This document shows, piece by piece, positions 37,703 to 47,498 of a stretch of 64,000 nt of DNA. Source of the stretch: Mesorhizobium sp. B2-3-12. GTDB taxonomy: Bacteria; Pseudomonadota; Alphaproteobacteria; Rhizobiales; Rhizobiaceae. A program made the translations under genes and the position numbers. The stretch's first letter is position 1; every line of letters begins with the position of its first letter. Below the pieces are notes generated by a model. The model saw only the letters and a list, made by a program, of their open reading frames with translations. It was not told the DNA's origin and ran no database searches. The stretch spans positions 434,001 to 498,000 of the forward strand of contig NZ_VFVR01000003.1 in assembly GCF_006442205.1 (NCBI RefSeq). The letters are read 5' to 3'.

Positions 37703-39895
37703 TCAGGCTGCCTTTTCCTTGGCCTTGCGCGGCAAATGCGCGACGATGTTCTCGATGATGCGCATGCCGGCATTGTGGCCGAGCGTCATGATCGATTCAG
37801 GATGGAACTGCACCGCCGCGATCGGCTCCTTGCGGTGCTCGAAGGCCATGATGACACCGTCTTCCGTCTCGGCCGTGACGATAAAATCGTCTGGCAGGCG
37901 CACCGGATCGGCGAAGATCGAGTGGTAGCGGCCGACGGTGACTTCCTTCGGCAGGCCCGAGAAGATGATGCCGGGCTTGGAGACGCGGATGCGCGACGGC
38001 TTGCCGTGCATGGGGATGTGCAACTGCCTGAGTTCGCCGCCATAGGCCTCGGCCAGCGCCTGCAGGCCAAGGCAGACGCCGAAGATCGGCAGGTCGCGTG
38101 CGCGGGCCTTCTTGATGGTCGCGGCGCAGTCGAAATCTTTTGGCGTACCGGGTCCGGGCGACAGCACGACGAGGTCGGGCTTCAGCCGCTCGAAGATTTC
38201 CTCCGGTACCGGCGAGCGCACGGTCGAGACATTGGCGCCGGTCTGGCGGAAGTAGTTGGCAAGCGTGTGGACGAAGGAGTCCTCGTGGTCGACGAGCAGG
38301 ATGTTGACGCCATCGCCGACGCGCGCCGTGGTGCGCTCGGTGCTGGTCGAATTGCCCGTCTTGGCGTCGCGGATGGCGGAGAGCATGGCGGATGCTTTCA
38401 GTTCGGTTTCGGCTTCTTCTTCCTCGGGGATGCTGTCGAAGAGCAAGGTGGCGCCGGCACGCACCTCGGCGATGCCGTCCTTGATGCGGATGGTGCGCAG
38501 CGTCAGGCCGGTGTTCATGTCGCCGTTGAAGTTGACCATGCCGATGGCGCCGCCATACCAGGCGCGTGGGCTCTTCTCGTTCTGCTCGATGAAGCGCATG
38601 GCCCACAGTTTTGGCGCGCCGGTGACGGTGACCGCCCAGGCATGCGAGAGAAACGCGTCGAAGGCATCCATGCCTTCGCGCAGCCGGCCCTCGATGTGAT
38701 CGACGGTGTGGATCAGGCGCGAATACATCTCGATCTGGCGGCGGCCGATGACGCGCACCGAACCTGGATCGCAGACCCGCGACTTGTCGTTGCGGTCGAC
38801 GTCCGAGCACATTGTCAGCTCGGATTCGTCCTTCTTGGAGTTGAGCAGTTTGATGATCTGCTCGGAATCCGAAATGGCGTCCTCGCCGCGCTTGATGGTG
38901 CCGGAGATCGGACAGGTCTCGACGCGGCGGCCGTTGACGCGCACGAACATCTCCGGCGAGGCACCGATCAGGTATTCGTTCTCGCCCAGATTGATGAAGA
39001 AGGAATAGGGCGAGGGGTTGATGGATTTCAGCTTGCGCGAAATCTCGGATGGCTGTGTCTCGCAGCGCTCGTAGAACATCTGGCCGGGGACGACCTCGAA
39101 CAGGTCGCCGCGCTTGAAGGAGTCCATCGCCCGGCGTACCAGATTGGCGTATTCGCCCGGCTCATGGTCGCCGCGCGGCGGGATGCGGTCGGCGGTCTTG
39201 AACGGTTCGGCGATCTGGTCGCGCGGCAGGCCCTCGGTCGAAAAGCCCTCGCCCGTATAGTCGTAGCGGTCGGTCCAGGCCTTGGCCGAATAATGGTCGA
39301 CGACCAGGATCTCGTCGGGCAAGAACAGCACCAGGTCGCGCTGGCTTTGCTTGCGAACCAGCGTGTGGTCAACCGGGTCGAATTGGAAGGCAAGGTCGTA
39401 GCCGAAGGCGCCGTAGAGGCCGAGATTGGCATCTTCGGCCGTCTTGAACAGAGCGGTAATGGCGCGCAGCACGGTGAAGACCGAGGGAACGCGGCTGCGC
39501 TCCTCCTCGGTGAAGACACGGCCGGGCTTGGCGACGTCGAGGCGGATCAGCTTCTTCGAGGTCTCGGCGATGGTGACCTCGGCGAGAGCGCCGAGCGTCC
39601 GGCCGATGACCGGCAACAGCGCCTCGCCGCGGCCGTTCAGCGCCTCGATGCGCATGGCGCGGCCGCGCGCGGAGATGACCAGCGGCGGATCGATGATGGC
39701 GGTGTCCCAGCGCGTGTAGCGGCCGGGATATTCGTAGTTGGAGGAAAACACCGCGCCACGGCGCGAATTCAGCCCGTCGACATAGGCGTCGATCGCGCCT
39801 TCATAGGGCCGGTCGTGGCGCTCGCGGGTGATGGTGACGCCACCCTCGGTCACGAAACGCTCGGCGCCGTTGTCCAGAACCTTCATCGTCGTCAT
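37703..39895 (-). CDS. trpE(G): Fused anthranilate synthase TrpE(G)
   Basis: This fused protein of about 730 residues makes anthranilate from chorismate and glutamine, the first step of tryptophan synthesis. The N-terminal chorismate-using TrpE part carries [14 protein letters not shown] and [18 protein letters not shown]. The C-terminal class I glutaminase has [13 protein letters not shown], nucleophile Cys in [13 protein letters not shown] and His/Glu in QFHPESIMT. Fusion is characteristic of rhizobia. The start is taken at ATG 39895, six bases after GGAG; 39901 and 39907 are also in frame. It is preceded by a leader peptide and intrinsic terminator. Confidence 0.95.
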   Translation of the reverse strand: MTTMKVLDNGAERFVTEGGVTITRERHDRPYEGAIDAYVDGLNSRRGAVFSSNYEYPGRYTRWDTAIIDPPLVISARGRAMRIEALNGRGEALLPVIGRTLGALAEVTIAETSKKLIRLDVAKPGRVFTEEERSRVPSVFTVLRAITALFKTAEDANLGLYGAFGYDLAFQFDPVDHTLVRKQSQRDLVLFLPDEILVVDHYSAKAWTDRYDYTGEGFSTEGLPRDQIAEPFKTADRIPPRGDHEPGEYANLVRRAMDSFKRGDLFEVVPGQMFYERCETQPSEISRKLKSINPSPYSFFINLGENEYLIGASPEMFVRVNGRRVETCPISGTIKRGEDAISDSEQIIKLLNSKKDESELTMCSDVDRNDKSRVCDPGSVRVIGRRQIEMYSRLIHTVDHIEGRLREGMDAFDAFLSHAWAVTVTGAPKLWAMRFIEQNEKSPRAWYGGAIGMVNFNGDMNTGLTLRTIRIKDGIAEVRAGATLLFDSIPEEEEAETELKASAMLSAIRDAKTGNSTSTERTTARVGDGVNILLVDHEDSFVHTLANYFRQTGANVSTVRSPVPEEIFERLKPDLVVLSPGPGTPKDFDCAATIKKARARDLPIFGVCLGLQALAEAYGGELRQLHIPMHGKPSRIRVSKPGIIFSGLPKEVTVGRYHSIFADPVRLPDDFIVTAETEDGVIMAFEHRKEPIAAVQFHPESIMTLGHNAGMRIIENIVAHLPRKAKEKAA

Positions 39896-39941
39896 TGCCA
39901 TCTCCATCAGCTAGTTGGGCAACGGACCCGGGAATGGCTTG

Positions 39942-39979
39942 AAAAAACAAATGGCCGCCCGGACATTCCGTTGCGGCCA
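39942..39979 (-). terminator. Tryptophan attenuator terminator
   Basis: The transcript stem TGGCCGC/GCGGCCA (39973-39979 with 39952-39958) is followed by TTTGTTTTTT (39942-39951), an excellent intrinsic terminator between trpL and trpE(G). A competing pairing of GCAACGGA with TCCGTTGC (around 39926 and 39975) could form an alternative structure. Confidence 0.88.
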
Positions 39980-40018
39980 CCTTCTATTTTCACGCGCACG
40001 CGTTCGAACAGGCCGCTG

Positions 40019-40063
40019 TCAGCAGGCCCACCACCAAATGGTCTTGGTCGAACGCATGTTCAT
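40019..40063 (-). CDS. trpL: Tryptophan leader peptide
   Basis: This 14-codon ORF on the minus strand encodes MNMRSTKTIWWWAC with three consecutive Trp codons. It is followed by an intrinsic terminator (39942-39979) and trpE(G). It is equal in length to the known Sinorhizobium meliloti peTrpL, which also contains WWW. With plentiful tryptophan the ribosome clears the Trp codons and the terminator forms. In S. meliloti the attenuated RNA and the peptide also act in trans. The promoter must lie in the 53-bp gap or in the end of the upstream gene. Confidence 0.92.
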   Translation of the reverse strand: MNMRSTKTIWWWAC

Positions 40064-40116
40064 GGCGATTCCCTTAGCGGCGATTGGGCGGCGGCGCAAC
40101 TGGATTCGACGGAGGC

Positions 40117-41172
40117 TCAGTCCTCCAGCGTGCCCGACCTGGCGTCGCTGCTCTTGCCGTCGCCGACCAGTTTCAACAGGTCTTCGCCGGCGCGGATGAT
40201 GCGGCGCGAGCGCCGCGTGAGGATGAGGCCGTCCTGCGGCGCGAACACTTCGGTGCGGCCGTCGGCTTCGCCTGGCGCATGGACGATGGTGGCGAGGCGC
40301 GCGCCCCTGGCGACGCGGTCGCCGGGCTTGACGTCGTAGAGGACAGCGCCGGCACGGGGCGCCGGCATCATGTCGATGTTCTCCAGCGGTGCCGCGACAC
40401 CCGTGAATGGACCGGGCGCGGGCAGGGCGGTGTCGGATATCACGCCGCGCGCCGCGAGCAGCCGGTAGAGGCCTGCCGCGTCGGCCGAGGCGAGCGCGCC
40501 ATCGACATCGAGGATGCCACGATATTCGACGGTGGTGACGACGCGCCTGTCGAACTTCGCCACATCGGCCGATGCGTTCTGGTAGGGCATGATCGAGGCG
40601 CCCTCGAAAGTGCCGTCGGTGTCCTCGCCCCACAGCACGACCGCATCGACGCCCATGGCGGCGGCGCAATCGGCCATGGCTGGCCACAGGCTGGTGTGGA
40701 CGTAGAGATAGGCAAGACCCTCGTCGTCGCAGTGCAGGTCGAGCACGATGTCGTGGCCGAGCGAAAGCTGCACCAGGCGTGACTTCAACCGCTGGTCGGC
40801 GCCGCCAAGGCTGATGTCGGGCAAGAGCTTGGCGTCGGGCGCCGCCAGCAGCGGGAAGCCGCGGTTGAAGTTGGTGCGCGTGCCCAGATGAAAGCGGCCC
40901 TGATGCTCGCCGAAATGATATTGCGCGCGGCCGATCGGGTTGGCCCAGGGCACGATGGTGATGTTGCCCCTGATGCGGCCTTCGGCCTCGGTCTTGTTCA
41001 GCGCCGGCATCAAGGCATCGATAGCGATGACACCAGGCAATTCGCCGGCATGGAGTGCCGCCTGCAGATAGGCCGAAGGGGCGGCCTTGTCGGCACCGGC
41101 GAAGCGGAACACCGGGAATTCGTAGGAAACGCCGTCGCTGTCGCCGGCGATGCGTTCGATCGATTTCTGCAT
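40117..41172 (-). CDS. Succinylglutamate desuccinylase/aspartoacylase family (M14-type)
   Basis: The 351-residue AstE/AspA-type zinc amidohydrolase has zinc ligands in AALHAGELPG (His, Glu) near residue 38 and His in VLDLHCDDEG near 142, with YHFGEHQGRFHLGTRTNFNR between them. Family members hydrolyse N-acyl amino acids; this longer bacterial branch is uncharacterised. ATG 41172 has GGAGGAAGTC just upstream, much better than the ATG at 41193. It lies upstream of trpL on the same strand. Confidence 0.85.
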   Translation of the reverse strand: MQKSIERIAGDSDGVSYEFPVFRFAGADKAAPSAYLQAALHAGELPGVIAIDALMPALNKTEAEGRIRGNITIVPWANPIGRAQYHFGEHQGRFHLGTRTNFNRGFPLLAAPDAKLLPDISLGGADQRLKSRLVQLSLGHDIVLDLHCDDEGLAYLYVHTSLWPAMADCAAAMGVDAVVLWGEDTDGTFEGASIMPYQNASADVAKFDRRVVTTVEYRGILDVDGALASADAAGLYRLLAARGVISDTALPAPGPFTGVAAPLENIDMMPAPRAGAVLYDVKPGDRVARGARLATIVHAPGEADGRTEVFAPQDGLILTRRSRRIIRAGEDLLKLVGDGKSSDARSGTLED

Positions 41173-41321
41173 GACTTCCTCCATAAAGAGCATGAAGACA
41201 TGCTCACCTGAAGGTATCGATGTCGATTGGTCCAGCCTCTCGCGCTATGGGCGCAATACTAGTCTCTTGCTTGCCCCATGTCGTTCTCCCCAAACCGCCG
41301 CGCGCTTTTGGGCGCAAGCGG

Positions 41322-42500
41322 CTATTCGGCGGCAGGCTGAAGGGCGGCGACCGGCGCGCGCCGGTCCAGCGCCTGCGACAGCACCGCCACGCCGACCGCC
41401 AGCAAGGCGAGCACCGCGCCGACCAGCGGCAGATTGGCATAGGAAACGCCTGCCGACAGCGCCACGCCGCCGATCCAGGCACCGCCGGCATTGCCGACAT
41501 TGAAGGCGCCCTGGTTGAGCGTGGCGGCAAGGTTCGGCCCTTCGGACGCGGCCTCGACGACACGGATCTGCAGCGGCGGCACGACGACGAAGATGAGCAG
41601 GCCCCACAGGAAGACGATGCCGATGGCAACGCTGGCGATGGCGCCGAACTGCATGAAGCCGACGAACAGCAGCGCCATCAACAGCAAGGTGGCGATCACC
41701 GTCGGCATCAGTTTCCAGTCGGCCAGTCGGCCGCCGATGATGTTGCCAATGGTCATGCCGGCGCCGAACAGCAAAAGCACCCAGGTGACAGCGGAGGTCG
41801 ACAGGCCCGACACGTCGGTGAGGTAGGGTTTGATATAGGTGAAGACGGCGAACAGGCTGGCCGAGGTCAGCGCCGCGATCAGCATCGCCAGCCACACCTG
41901 CAGCTTGCCGAGCACGCGGACTTCGGCGCGTAGACCGCCGCCGCTCGGTTCCGTGACATCCGACGGTACCAGCCAGGCGATGGCCGCGACCGAGACCAGG
42001 CCGATGCCGACGACGGCCAGGAAAGTGGCGCGCCAGCCGAAGGCTTCGCCCAGTGCGGTACCGGCCGGAACGCCGAGGATGTTGGCGAGCGTCAGGCCGG
42101 CGAACATCAGCGCGATGGCGCTGGCGCGCTTGTTGCGCGGCACCAGGCTGGCGGCAACGACCGAGCCGATGCCGAAGAAGGCACCGTGGCCGAAAGCGGT
42201 GAAGACGCGCGCGGCCATCAGCAGCCAGTAATTGGGCGCGATGGCGCAGAAGAGATTGCCGACGACGAACAAGGCGGCCAGTCCGACCAGCACCGGCTTG
42301 CGCGGCAGATGCGCTGTGCCCATGGCGACGATCGGCGCGCCGAAGACGACGCCCAGCGCATAGCCGGTAACCAGCAGGCCAGCGGCGGGGATCGTCACGC
42401 CGAGATCGGCGGCGACCTCCGGCAGCAGGCCCATGATGACGAATTCGGTGGTGCCGATGCAGAAGGACGCAATGGCAAGCGCAAGGATCGGCAAAGGCAT
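41322..42500 (-). CDS. MFS transporter, DHA1-like (AraJ/YdhP type)
   Basis: The 392-residue protein has 12 membrane helices. The N-terminal MPLPILALAIASFCIGTTEF is followed by motif A-like GAPIVAMGTAHLPRKPVLVG and the GVPAGTALGEAFGWR loop. It matches the AraJ/YdhP-like arabinose-polymer or drug efflux group. The start was chosen at 42500; the frame extends upstream to 42575 with no conservation. No regulator is adjacent, and the substrate is unknown. Confidence 0.85.
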   Translation of the reverse strand: MPLPILALAIASFCIGTTEFVIMGLLPEVAADLGVTIPAAGLLVTGYALGVVFGAPIVAMGTAHLPRKPVLVGLAALFVVGNLFCAIAPNYWLLMAARVFTAFGHGAFFGIGSVVAASLVPRNKRASAIALMFAGLTLANILGVPAGTALGEAFGWRATFLAVVGIGLVSVAAIAWLVPSDVTEPSGGGLRAEVRVLGKLQVWLAMLIAALTSASLFAVFTYIKPYLTDVSGLSTSAVTWVLLLFGAGMTIGNIIGGRLADWKLMPTVIATLLLMALLFVGFMQFGAIASVAIGIVFLWGLLIFVVVPPLQIRVVEAASEGPNLAATLNQGAFNVGNAGGAWIGGVALSAGVSYANLPLVGAVLALLAVGVAVLSQALDRRAPVAALQPAAE

Positions 42501-42603
42501 GGGGCGTCCAGACTGAATCGGTTCAATTTTAGACTGCGCGAGGATCCCCGCCGAGCGCAACAGACATTGCCGCAATGCAGCAATGCAGAAAGCGTGGAGC
42601 AGA

Positions 42604-42633
42604 TTGAAAAACGGGGTGCCTCGGCGCCCCGTT
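42604..42633 (-). terminator. Terminator after gcd
   Basis: The minus-strand hairpin AACGGGGCGCC/GGCACCCCGTT (one G-U pair) is followed by TTTC. It lies 38 bp after the gcd stop codon. Confidence 0.75.
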
Positions 42634-42670
42634 GGGGATCATCGATGTGATGTCGAAGAAATTTGCAGGG

Positions 42671-45022
42671 TCATGGCGCCTTCGGTAAGGCATAGGCGAT
42701 GATGTAGTCGCCGCGATCGGGTGATTGGCGTGCGCCGCCGGCCGAGACGACGACGAACTGGCGGCCGCTTTCGGGCGAAGTGTAGGTCATCGGTGTTGCC
42801 TGCGCGCCGACCGGCAAGCGGCCCTTCCAGATTTCCTCACCGGTGGCAATGTCGATGGCACGCAGATAATAATCCTGCGTGCCGGCATAGAAGACGAGGC
42901 CGCCCGCCGTCGTCACCGGTCCGCCGAGTGACGGCATGCCGATCGGGATCCGCAGTCCGGTCTTCATGCCGAGCGGGCCGGTGTCCTGCAGCGTGCCGGC
43001 CGGAACCTGCCAGACGAGTTTTCGCGTGTTGAGGTCGATGGCGCTGATCGTGCCATAGGGCGGCTGATGGCAGGGCACGCCGAGCGGCGACATGAAGCCG
43101 TTCTTGAGCGCGCCATAAGGCGTGCCGAGCTGGGTGCCCAGACCGTCATGCGCCGCCGAGGGGCCGTAACCGTCGGCCTCGGCGCGCGGCAGCAGCACGA
43201 CGAATTGCGGCATGCGGATGTCGTTGACGATCAGATAGCCGTTGGCCTCGTCGATCGAAGCGCTGCCCCAGTTCATGCCGCCATAATAGCCGGGAAATTG
43301 CAGCGAACGCGTCGGACCCGGCGGCGTGAACTCGCCTTCGTAGCGCAGCTTCTTGAAGCCGATGCGGCAATAGAGCTGGTCGAACGGGGTGGCGCCCCAC
43401 ATGCTGGCCTCGGTGAAAGGCTGATCGCCGATCGAGGGCATGCCGACCGAATAGGGCTGGGTCGGCGACAGGAAATCCTCCTTGGCGCCGCCATCCTGCG
43501 GTACCGGCTTTTCCCGCACTTCGGCGATCGGCTTGCCGTCGCGGCGGTCGAGCATGAAGATCTGACCTCGCTTGGTCACCTGGATCAGCGCCGGCACCGT
43601 GCCGCCCTTGCCATCCGGCACGTCATACAGCGCCGGCTGCGAGGGCAGGTCGTAGTCCCACAGATCGTGATGCACGGTCTGGAATTTCCAGCGCTCGCGG
43701 CCGGTGGCGATGTCGAGCGCGACGACAGAGGCGGTGTAGTCCTCCGCCGCCTTGGAGCGTTCGGCGCCGAAGAAGTCGGGCGTGGCGTTGCCGGTCGGCA
43801 AATAGACGAGGCCGAGGGCCTCGTCGTAGCTTGGCGTCGACCAGACATTGGGCGTACCGCGCGTGTAGCTCTGGCCTTCCGGCGGCAGTTTGGTGATTGC
43901 GGGATTGCCGAGGTCCCAGGCCCAGACCAGCTCGCCGGTCCTGGCGCTGAAGGCCCTGACGGCGCCGGAGGGTTCGCCTGTCTCGACATTGTCCCAGACC
44001 CAGCCGCCAACCATGATCAGGTCACGCATGACCGTCGGTGCCGAAGTCTGGAAGTAGAAGCCGGCCTTGACCTCGCCCATGCCTTGCTTGAGGTCGACCG
44101 TGCCGCCCTGGCCGAAATCCGGGCAGGGTTGGCCGGTCTTGGCGTCGATCTCGATCAGCCGCGCATCGATGGTGGTCATGACGATGCGGCTGGCACATGC
44201 GGCAGGCGCCGCGCCGCCGGCAGCGGGTTCGTAATAGCTTACGCCTCGGCAACGTTGCCACAGCGGCCCCGAGGCCTTCGGGTCGAACTTCCAGCGCGGC
44301 TCGCCGGTCTCGGCGTTGAGAGCGTTGACGACATTCTTCGAGGAACAGGTGTAGACGGTGTCGCCGATCTGCAGCGGCGTGTTCTGGTCCTCGGCGCCCT
44401 TGACCGGGATATCGCCGGTGCGGAAGGTCCAGGCGACCTTCAGGTCCTTCACGTTGTCCTTGTTGATCTGGCCGATTGGCGCGTAGCGCGTACCGGCGGG
44501 GGTGCGGCCGTAATGGCGCCAGTCGCTGCTGGTGGCCAGGGCGGCGGACGGCGGGGTTTCGCTGGCCGACGCCGTTTCGCGGATCACGCCATGCGGCTGG
44601 AAGGCGTAGGCGGCGGTGGCGATCAAGCCGAGGACGAGGATGCCCGCAGCGGCGAACGGGCCGCGCCTGCCGCTGGGCGATGACGGGAACAGCGGTGTCA
44701 AAAGGAGGGCGATCACCGCCAGCACGGCTGGAGCGACCAGTCGCGGCACCAGCGGCCAGAAATTCAATCCGGCCTCCCACAACGCCCAGGGTACCGTGGC
44801 GAGGAAGATGAGGATGTAGAGCCAGAATCCGGCCTTCCGGCGCAGTGCGTGGAGAAAACCGGAGATGATGATGCCGACGCCCGCCAGCGCATAATACCAG
44901 GACCCGCCGAGGCCGATGAGCTGGACGCCGCCATAGAGCAGCGGCAGGCCGATGATCATCAGCACCAGGCCGAAAAGGACGAGCAGCCAGACGCCGCGGG
45001 AGCCGTTGGTATCTTGTGACAT
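42671..45022 (-). CDS. gcd: Membrane-bound PQQ-dependent glucose dehydrogenase family
   Basis: The 783-residue protein has five N-terminal membrane helices (about 10-145), followed by a periplasmic eight-bladed PQQ propeller. Propeller-type repeats are seen, for example ALNAETGEPRWKFDP and VVALDIATGRERWKF; metal and PQQ site residues cannot be placed exactly. The enzyme passes electrons from sugar (glucose to gluconate) to ubiquinone; quinate/shikimate dehydrogenases share the layout. No PQQ synthesis genes are in the window. Start: ATG 45022 (MSQDTNGSRG). A divergent MarR regulator lies 170 bp upstream. Confidence 0.9.
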   Translation of the reverse strand: MSQDTNGSRGVWLLVLFGLVLMIIGLPLLYGGVQLIGLGGSWYYALAGVGIIISGFLHALRRKAGFWLYILIFLATVPWALWEAGLNFWPLVPRLVAPAVLAVIALLLTPLFPSSPSGRRGPFAAAGILVLGLIATAAYAFQPHGVIRETASASETPPSAALATSSDWRHYGRTPAGTRYAPIGQINKDNVKDLKVAWTFRTGDIPVKGAEDQNTPLQIGDTVYTCSSKNVVNALNAETGEPRWKFDPKASGPLWQRCRGVSYYEPAAGGAAPAACASRIVMTTIDARLIEIDAKTGQPCPDFGQGGTVDLKQGMGEVKAGFYFQTSAPTVMRDLIMVGGWVWDNVETGEPSGAVRAFSARTGELVWAWDLGNPAITKLPPEGQSYTRGTPNVWSTPSYDEALGLVYLPTGNATPDFFGAERSKAAEDYTASVVALDIATGRERWKFQTVHHDLWDYDLPSQPALYDVPDGKGGTVPALIQVTKRGQIFMLDRRDGKPIAEVREKPVPQDGGAKEDFLSPTQPYSVGMPSIGDQPFTEASMWGATPFDQLYCRIGFKKLRYEGEFTPPGPTRSLQFPGYYGGMNWGSASIDEANGYLIVNDIRMPQFVVLLPRAEADGYGPSAAHDGLGTQLGTPYGALKNGFMSPLGVPCHQPPYGTISAIDLNTRKLVWQVPAGTLQDTGPLGMKTGLRIPIGMPSLGGPVTTAGGLVFYAGTQDYYLRAIDIATGEEIWKGRLPVGAQATPMTYTSPESGRQFVVVSAGGARQSPDRGDYIIAYALPKAP

Positions 45023-45168
45023 GTCGGACCTCACATTTTCCCGGGTTCGGCGCCTCGCGGTCGCGGCGGCCAAAAGGGACCGTCAGGGCGATCTTGGAGC
45101 TCGGTCGTCGGCGTCCGGTTGTGGCGACGGGGGCTTCGCCAGCGAAAAGAATTTTGTCGCAACCTAAT

Positions 45169-45184
45169 AGATAGCATGTTATCT
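45169..45184. promoter_or_regulatory. MarR-type palindromic operator
   Basis: AGATAGCATGTTATCT is a 16-bp near-perfect inverted repeat (one mismatched pair), 8 bp before the MarR start codon and 146 bp from the divergent gcd start. Its position within the gene's own leader fits autorepression. Confidence 0.6.
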
Positions 45185-45192
45185 TTTCCGTC

Positions 45193-45645
45193 ATGCCCAA
45201 GCAAGACCCGGATCGAGCCAGATTTGGCCAACTCGTTATATCAGTGGCGAGGCTGTGGCGCCGCGCGGCCGACAAGGCGCTCGACGATTGCGGCCTGTCG
45301 CATGCCACCGCCATGCCGTTGGTGATGCTGTCGCGGCTTGGCGACAATCTGCGCCAGGGGGTGCTTGCCGACCATCTCGGCTTCGAAGGGCCGTCGCTGG
45401 TGCGCATCGTCGATCTGCTGGTCGAGGAGGGCTTGGTAAGGCGCATGGAGGACGCCGCCGACCGGCGCGCCAAGATCCTGTCGCTGACCGATGCCGGGCG
45501 CAGCCGCGTCACCGAGATCGAGCGCCTGCTGGCGGTGCTGCGCGCCGACCTGCTGAGCGATGTCGGCGCCGACGAATTGAAAGGGGCCGTGCTGCTGCTC
45601 GGCCGCCTGGAGACGAAGCTGACTGGACCGGAAGCCGGGAAATAG
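45193..45645 (+). CDS. MarR-family transcriptional regulator
   Basis: The 150-residue winged-helix MarR protein includes the recognition region LADHLGFEGPSLVRIVDLL and the wing DAADRRAKILSLTDAGRSRV. It probably represses itself and perhaps the divergent gcd gene through the palindrome at 45169. The stop converges with the FAD oxidoreductase gene with only 3 bp between. The ligand is unknown; the N-terminal RLWRRAADKAL is typical of the SlyA-like group. Confidence 0.88.
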   Translation: MPKQDPDRARFGQLVISVARLWRRAADKALDDCGLSHATAMPLVMLSRLGDNLRQGVLADHLGFEGPSLVRIVDLLVEEGLVRRMEDAADRRAKILSLTDAGRSRVTEIERLLAVLRADLLSDVGADELKGAVLLLGRLETKLTGPEAGK

Positions 45646-45648
45646 GTT

Positions 45649-47040
45649 TCAGGCCAGCGGCTTCAGCTCCTGGGCTATCGTCGGCAACAGCTCCGAAACC
45701 GTGGGGTGGATGTGCACGGCGCGTGCCAGCGTGTCGACCGGCGCCTTGGCGTACATCAGGTCGAGCACGCAATGCACAGCCTCGTCGCCGCCGGAGCCGA
45801 GCACCGAGCAGCCGAGGATTTCCCTGGTGTCGGCATCGACGATGATCTTCATGAAGCCTTGCGTCTCGCCCTTCTCGACGGCGCGGCCGACGCGGGTCAT
45901 CGGCCGCTGGCCGACCAGGACGCGGCGTCCGGAGTTCTTCGCCACCGTCTCGGTCATGCCGCAGCGGCCGAGCGGCGGATCGATATAGAGCGCATAGGCC
46001 TCGATGCGGTCGCTGACTTTGCGCGGATCGCTGTCCAGCAGATTGGCGGCGACGATCTCGAAGTCGTTGTAGGAAGTGTGGGTGAACGCGCCCTTGCCGT
46101 TGCAATCGCCCATCGCCCAGATGCCTGGCACGCTGGTGCGCAGCTGGTCGTCGACCGTGACGAAGCCGCGCTTGTCGACCTCGACGCCGGCCTTGTCGAG
46201 GCCGAGGTCGTCGGTGTTTGGGTTCCGTCCGAGTGCCAAAAGCACATGCGAGCCGACGGCTGGCGCCTTGCCGGCCGAGAAGGTCACGGCGATATCTGCG
46301 CCTTGCCTGGCGAAGCCGATGTCGTCGGCGCCGACATGGACCGTTATGCCTTCGTTTTCGAGGATCGACAGGATTGCCGCCGAGACGTCCTCGTCCTCGC
46401 GGCCGGTCAGCCGTGGGCTCTTTTCGATGACGGTGACGTCCGAGCCGAAGCGGCGGAACATCTGCGCGAATTCGAGCGAGATGTAGCTGCCGCCGACGAC
46501 GATCAGGTGGCGGGGCAGAACATCGAGATCCATCATCGAGGAGTTGGTCAGATAGTCGATGTCGTGGATGCCGGGAAGGTCGGGCACCGAGGCGCGGCCG
46601 CCCGTGTTGAGGAAGATCTTTGGCGCGGTCAAAAGGTCTTCGCCGACACGCACCGTGTTGGCGGATTCGAAGCGCGCATGGCCGCGATAGAGCGTGCATT
46701 TGTCCATGCCGGCGATCCAGGTCTCGAGCCCGGTGCGAGAGGCGCCCGACACCTTGTCCTTGCGCGCCTTGATCGCTTTATAGTCGACGCCGACCGGACC
46801 GCCGAGCGTCACGCCATAATCGGCGGCGCGGCGAGCGAGATGCGCGGCATAGGCGCTTGCCACCATTGTCTTGGTCGGGATGCAGCCGGTGTTGACGCAG
46901 GTGCCCCCGACCAGCTTGCGCTCGATCAGCGCCACGGTCATGCCGGCGGCCGTCAGCCGACCCGCCAATGGCGTACCGGCCTGGCCAGCGCCGATGATGA
47001 TGGCGTCGAAGGTTTTCGTGTTCAAGGTCTGGGCCGTCAT
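45649..47040 (-). CDS. FAD-dependent pyridine nucleotide-disulfide oxidoreductase
   Basis: The 463-residue class I disulfide oxidoreductase has FAD-binding IIGAGQAGTPLAGRL near residue 14, the redox-active disulfide in GGTCVNTGCIPTKTMVAS (Cys44-x4-Cys49 region), NAD-binding VVGGSYISLEFAQMF, and a C-terminal HPTVSELLPT with the catalytic His-Glu. The layout resembles mercuric reductase and lipoamide dehydrogenase, but the vicinal C-terminal cysteines of MerA are absent and no mer genes are near. The physiological substrate is unknown. Its ATG overlaps the stop of the upstream DUF4126 gene (47037). Confidence 0.9.
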   Translation of the reverse strand: MTAQTLNTKTFDAIIIGAGQAGTPLAGRLTAAGMTVALIERKLVGGTCVNTGCIPTKTMVASAYAAHLARRAADYGVTLGGPVGVDYKAIKARKDKVSGASRTGLETWIAGMDKCTLYRGHARFESANTVRVGEDLLTAPKIFLNTGGRASVPDLPGIHDIDYLTNSSMMDLDVLPRHLIVVGGSYISLEFAQMFRRFGSDVTVIEKSPRLTGREDEDVSAAILSILENEGITVHVGADDIGFARQGADIAVTFSAGKAPAVGSHVLLALGRNPNTDDLGLDKAGVEVDKRGFVTVDDQLRTSVPGIWAMGDCNGKGAFTHTSYNDFEIVAANLLDSDPRKVSDRIEAYALYIDPPLGRCGMTETVAKNSGRRVLVGQRPMTRVGRAVEKGETQGFMKIIVDADTREILGCSVLGSGGDEAVHCVLDLMYAKAPVDTLARAVHIHPTVSELLPTIAQELKPLA

Positions 47041-47498
47041 GCCACCGCCGCCACGATCAGCAGGCCGCCGATGATGGCAACCGCGTCCTCGATGAAGGCG
47101 GCGGGCGGATCCTTGCCGAAGGCGGCCGCCAGACGGCCGCGCGCTTCGGCGCCGCCCAGCGTGCCGATGACCGCGCCGATGGCGCCGGCGATCAGGCACA
47201 CGATGGTGGCGCCGCCGGCCGCGCCGACCACCGCGCCCGAGAAGGCGCCGAGCAGGATGCGGGCGCCGAACTGCTGCGGCACCTTGCGGCTTGGCGTCGA
47301 CGGCAACTGGTCGGTGACCAGTTCGACGATGGCCAGGATGGTGAAGATGCCGACAGCGGCCCAATGGCTCATGAAGCTCGCCCAGGTGCCGGCGACCGGC
47401 AGCCAGCCGAGATAGGCGCCCCATGCGACGGCGGCGGGCGCCGTCATGGCGCGCAGGCCGGCAATGACGCCGATCAGAAGTGCGAGAATGTAAAGCAT
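47037..47498 (-). CDS. DUF4126 integral membrane protein
   Basis: The 153-residue protein has four to five hydrophobic segments and the N-terminal motif YILALLIGVIAGLRAMTAPA, the signature of DUF4126. Function unknown. It overlaps the FAD oxidoreductase start by 4 bp (ATGA), so the two are translationally coupled and may cooperate at the membrane, for example as a redox partner. ATG 47498 is chosen; the frame extends 18 codons further without conservation. Confidence 0.85.
   Translation of the reverse strand: MLYILALLIGVIAGLRAMTAPAAVAWGAYLGWLPVAGTWASFMSHWAAVGIFTILAIVELVTDQLPSTPSRKVPQQFGARILLGAFSGAVVGAAGGATIVCLIAGAIGAVIGTLGGAEARGRLAAAFGKDPPAAFIEDAVAIIGGLLIVAAVA

Noticed and set aside
37697..40339. 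An 880-codon plus-strand frame opposite trpE(G)
   Set aside because: It is antisense to a clearly assigned gene and has His/Gly/Asp-rich composition typical of shadow frames.
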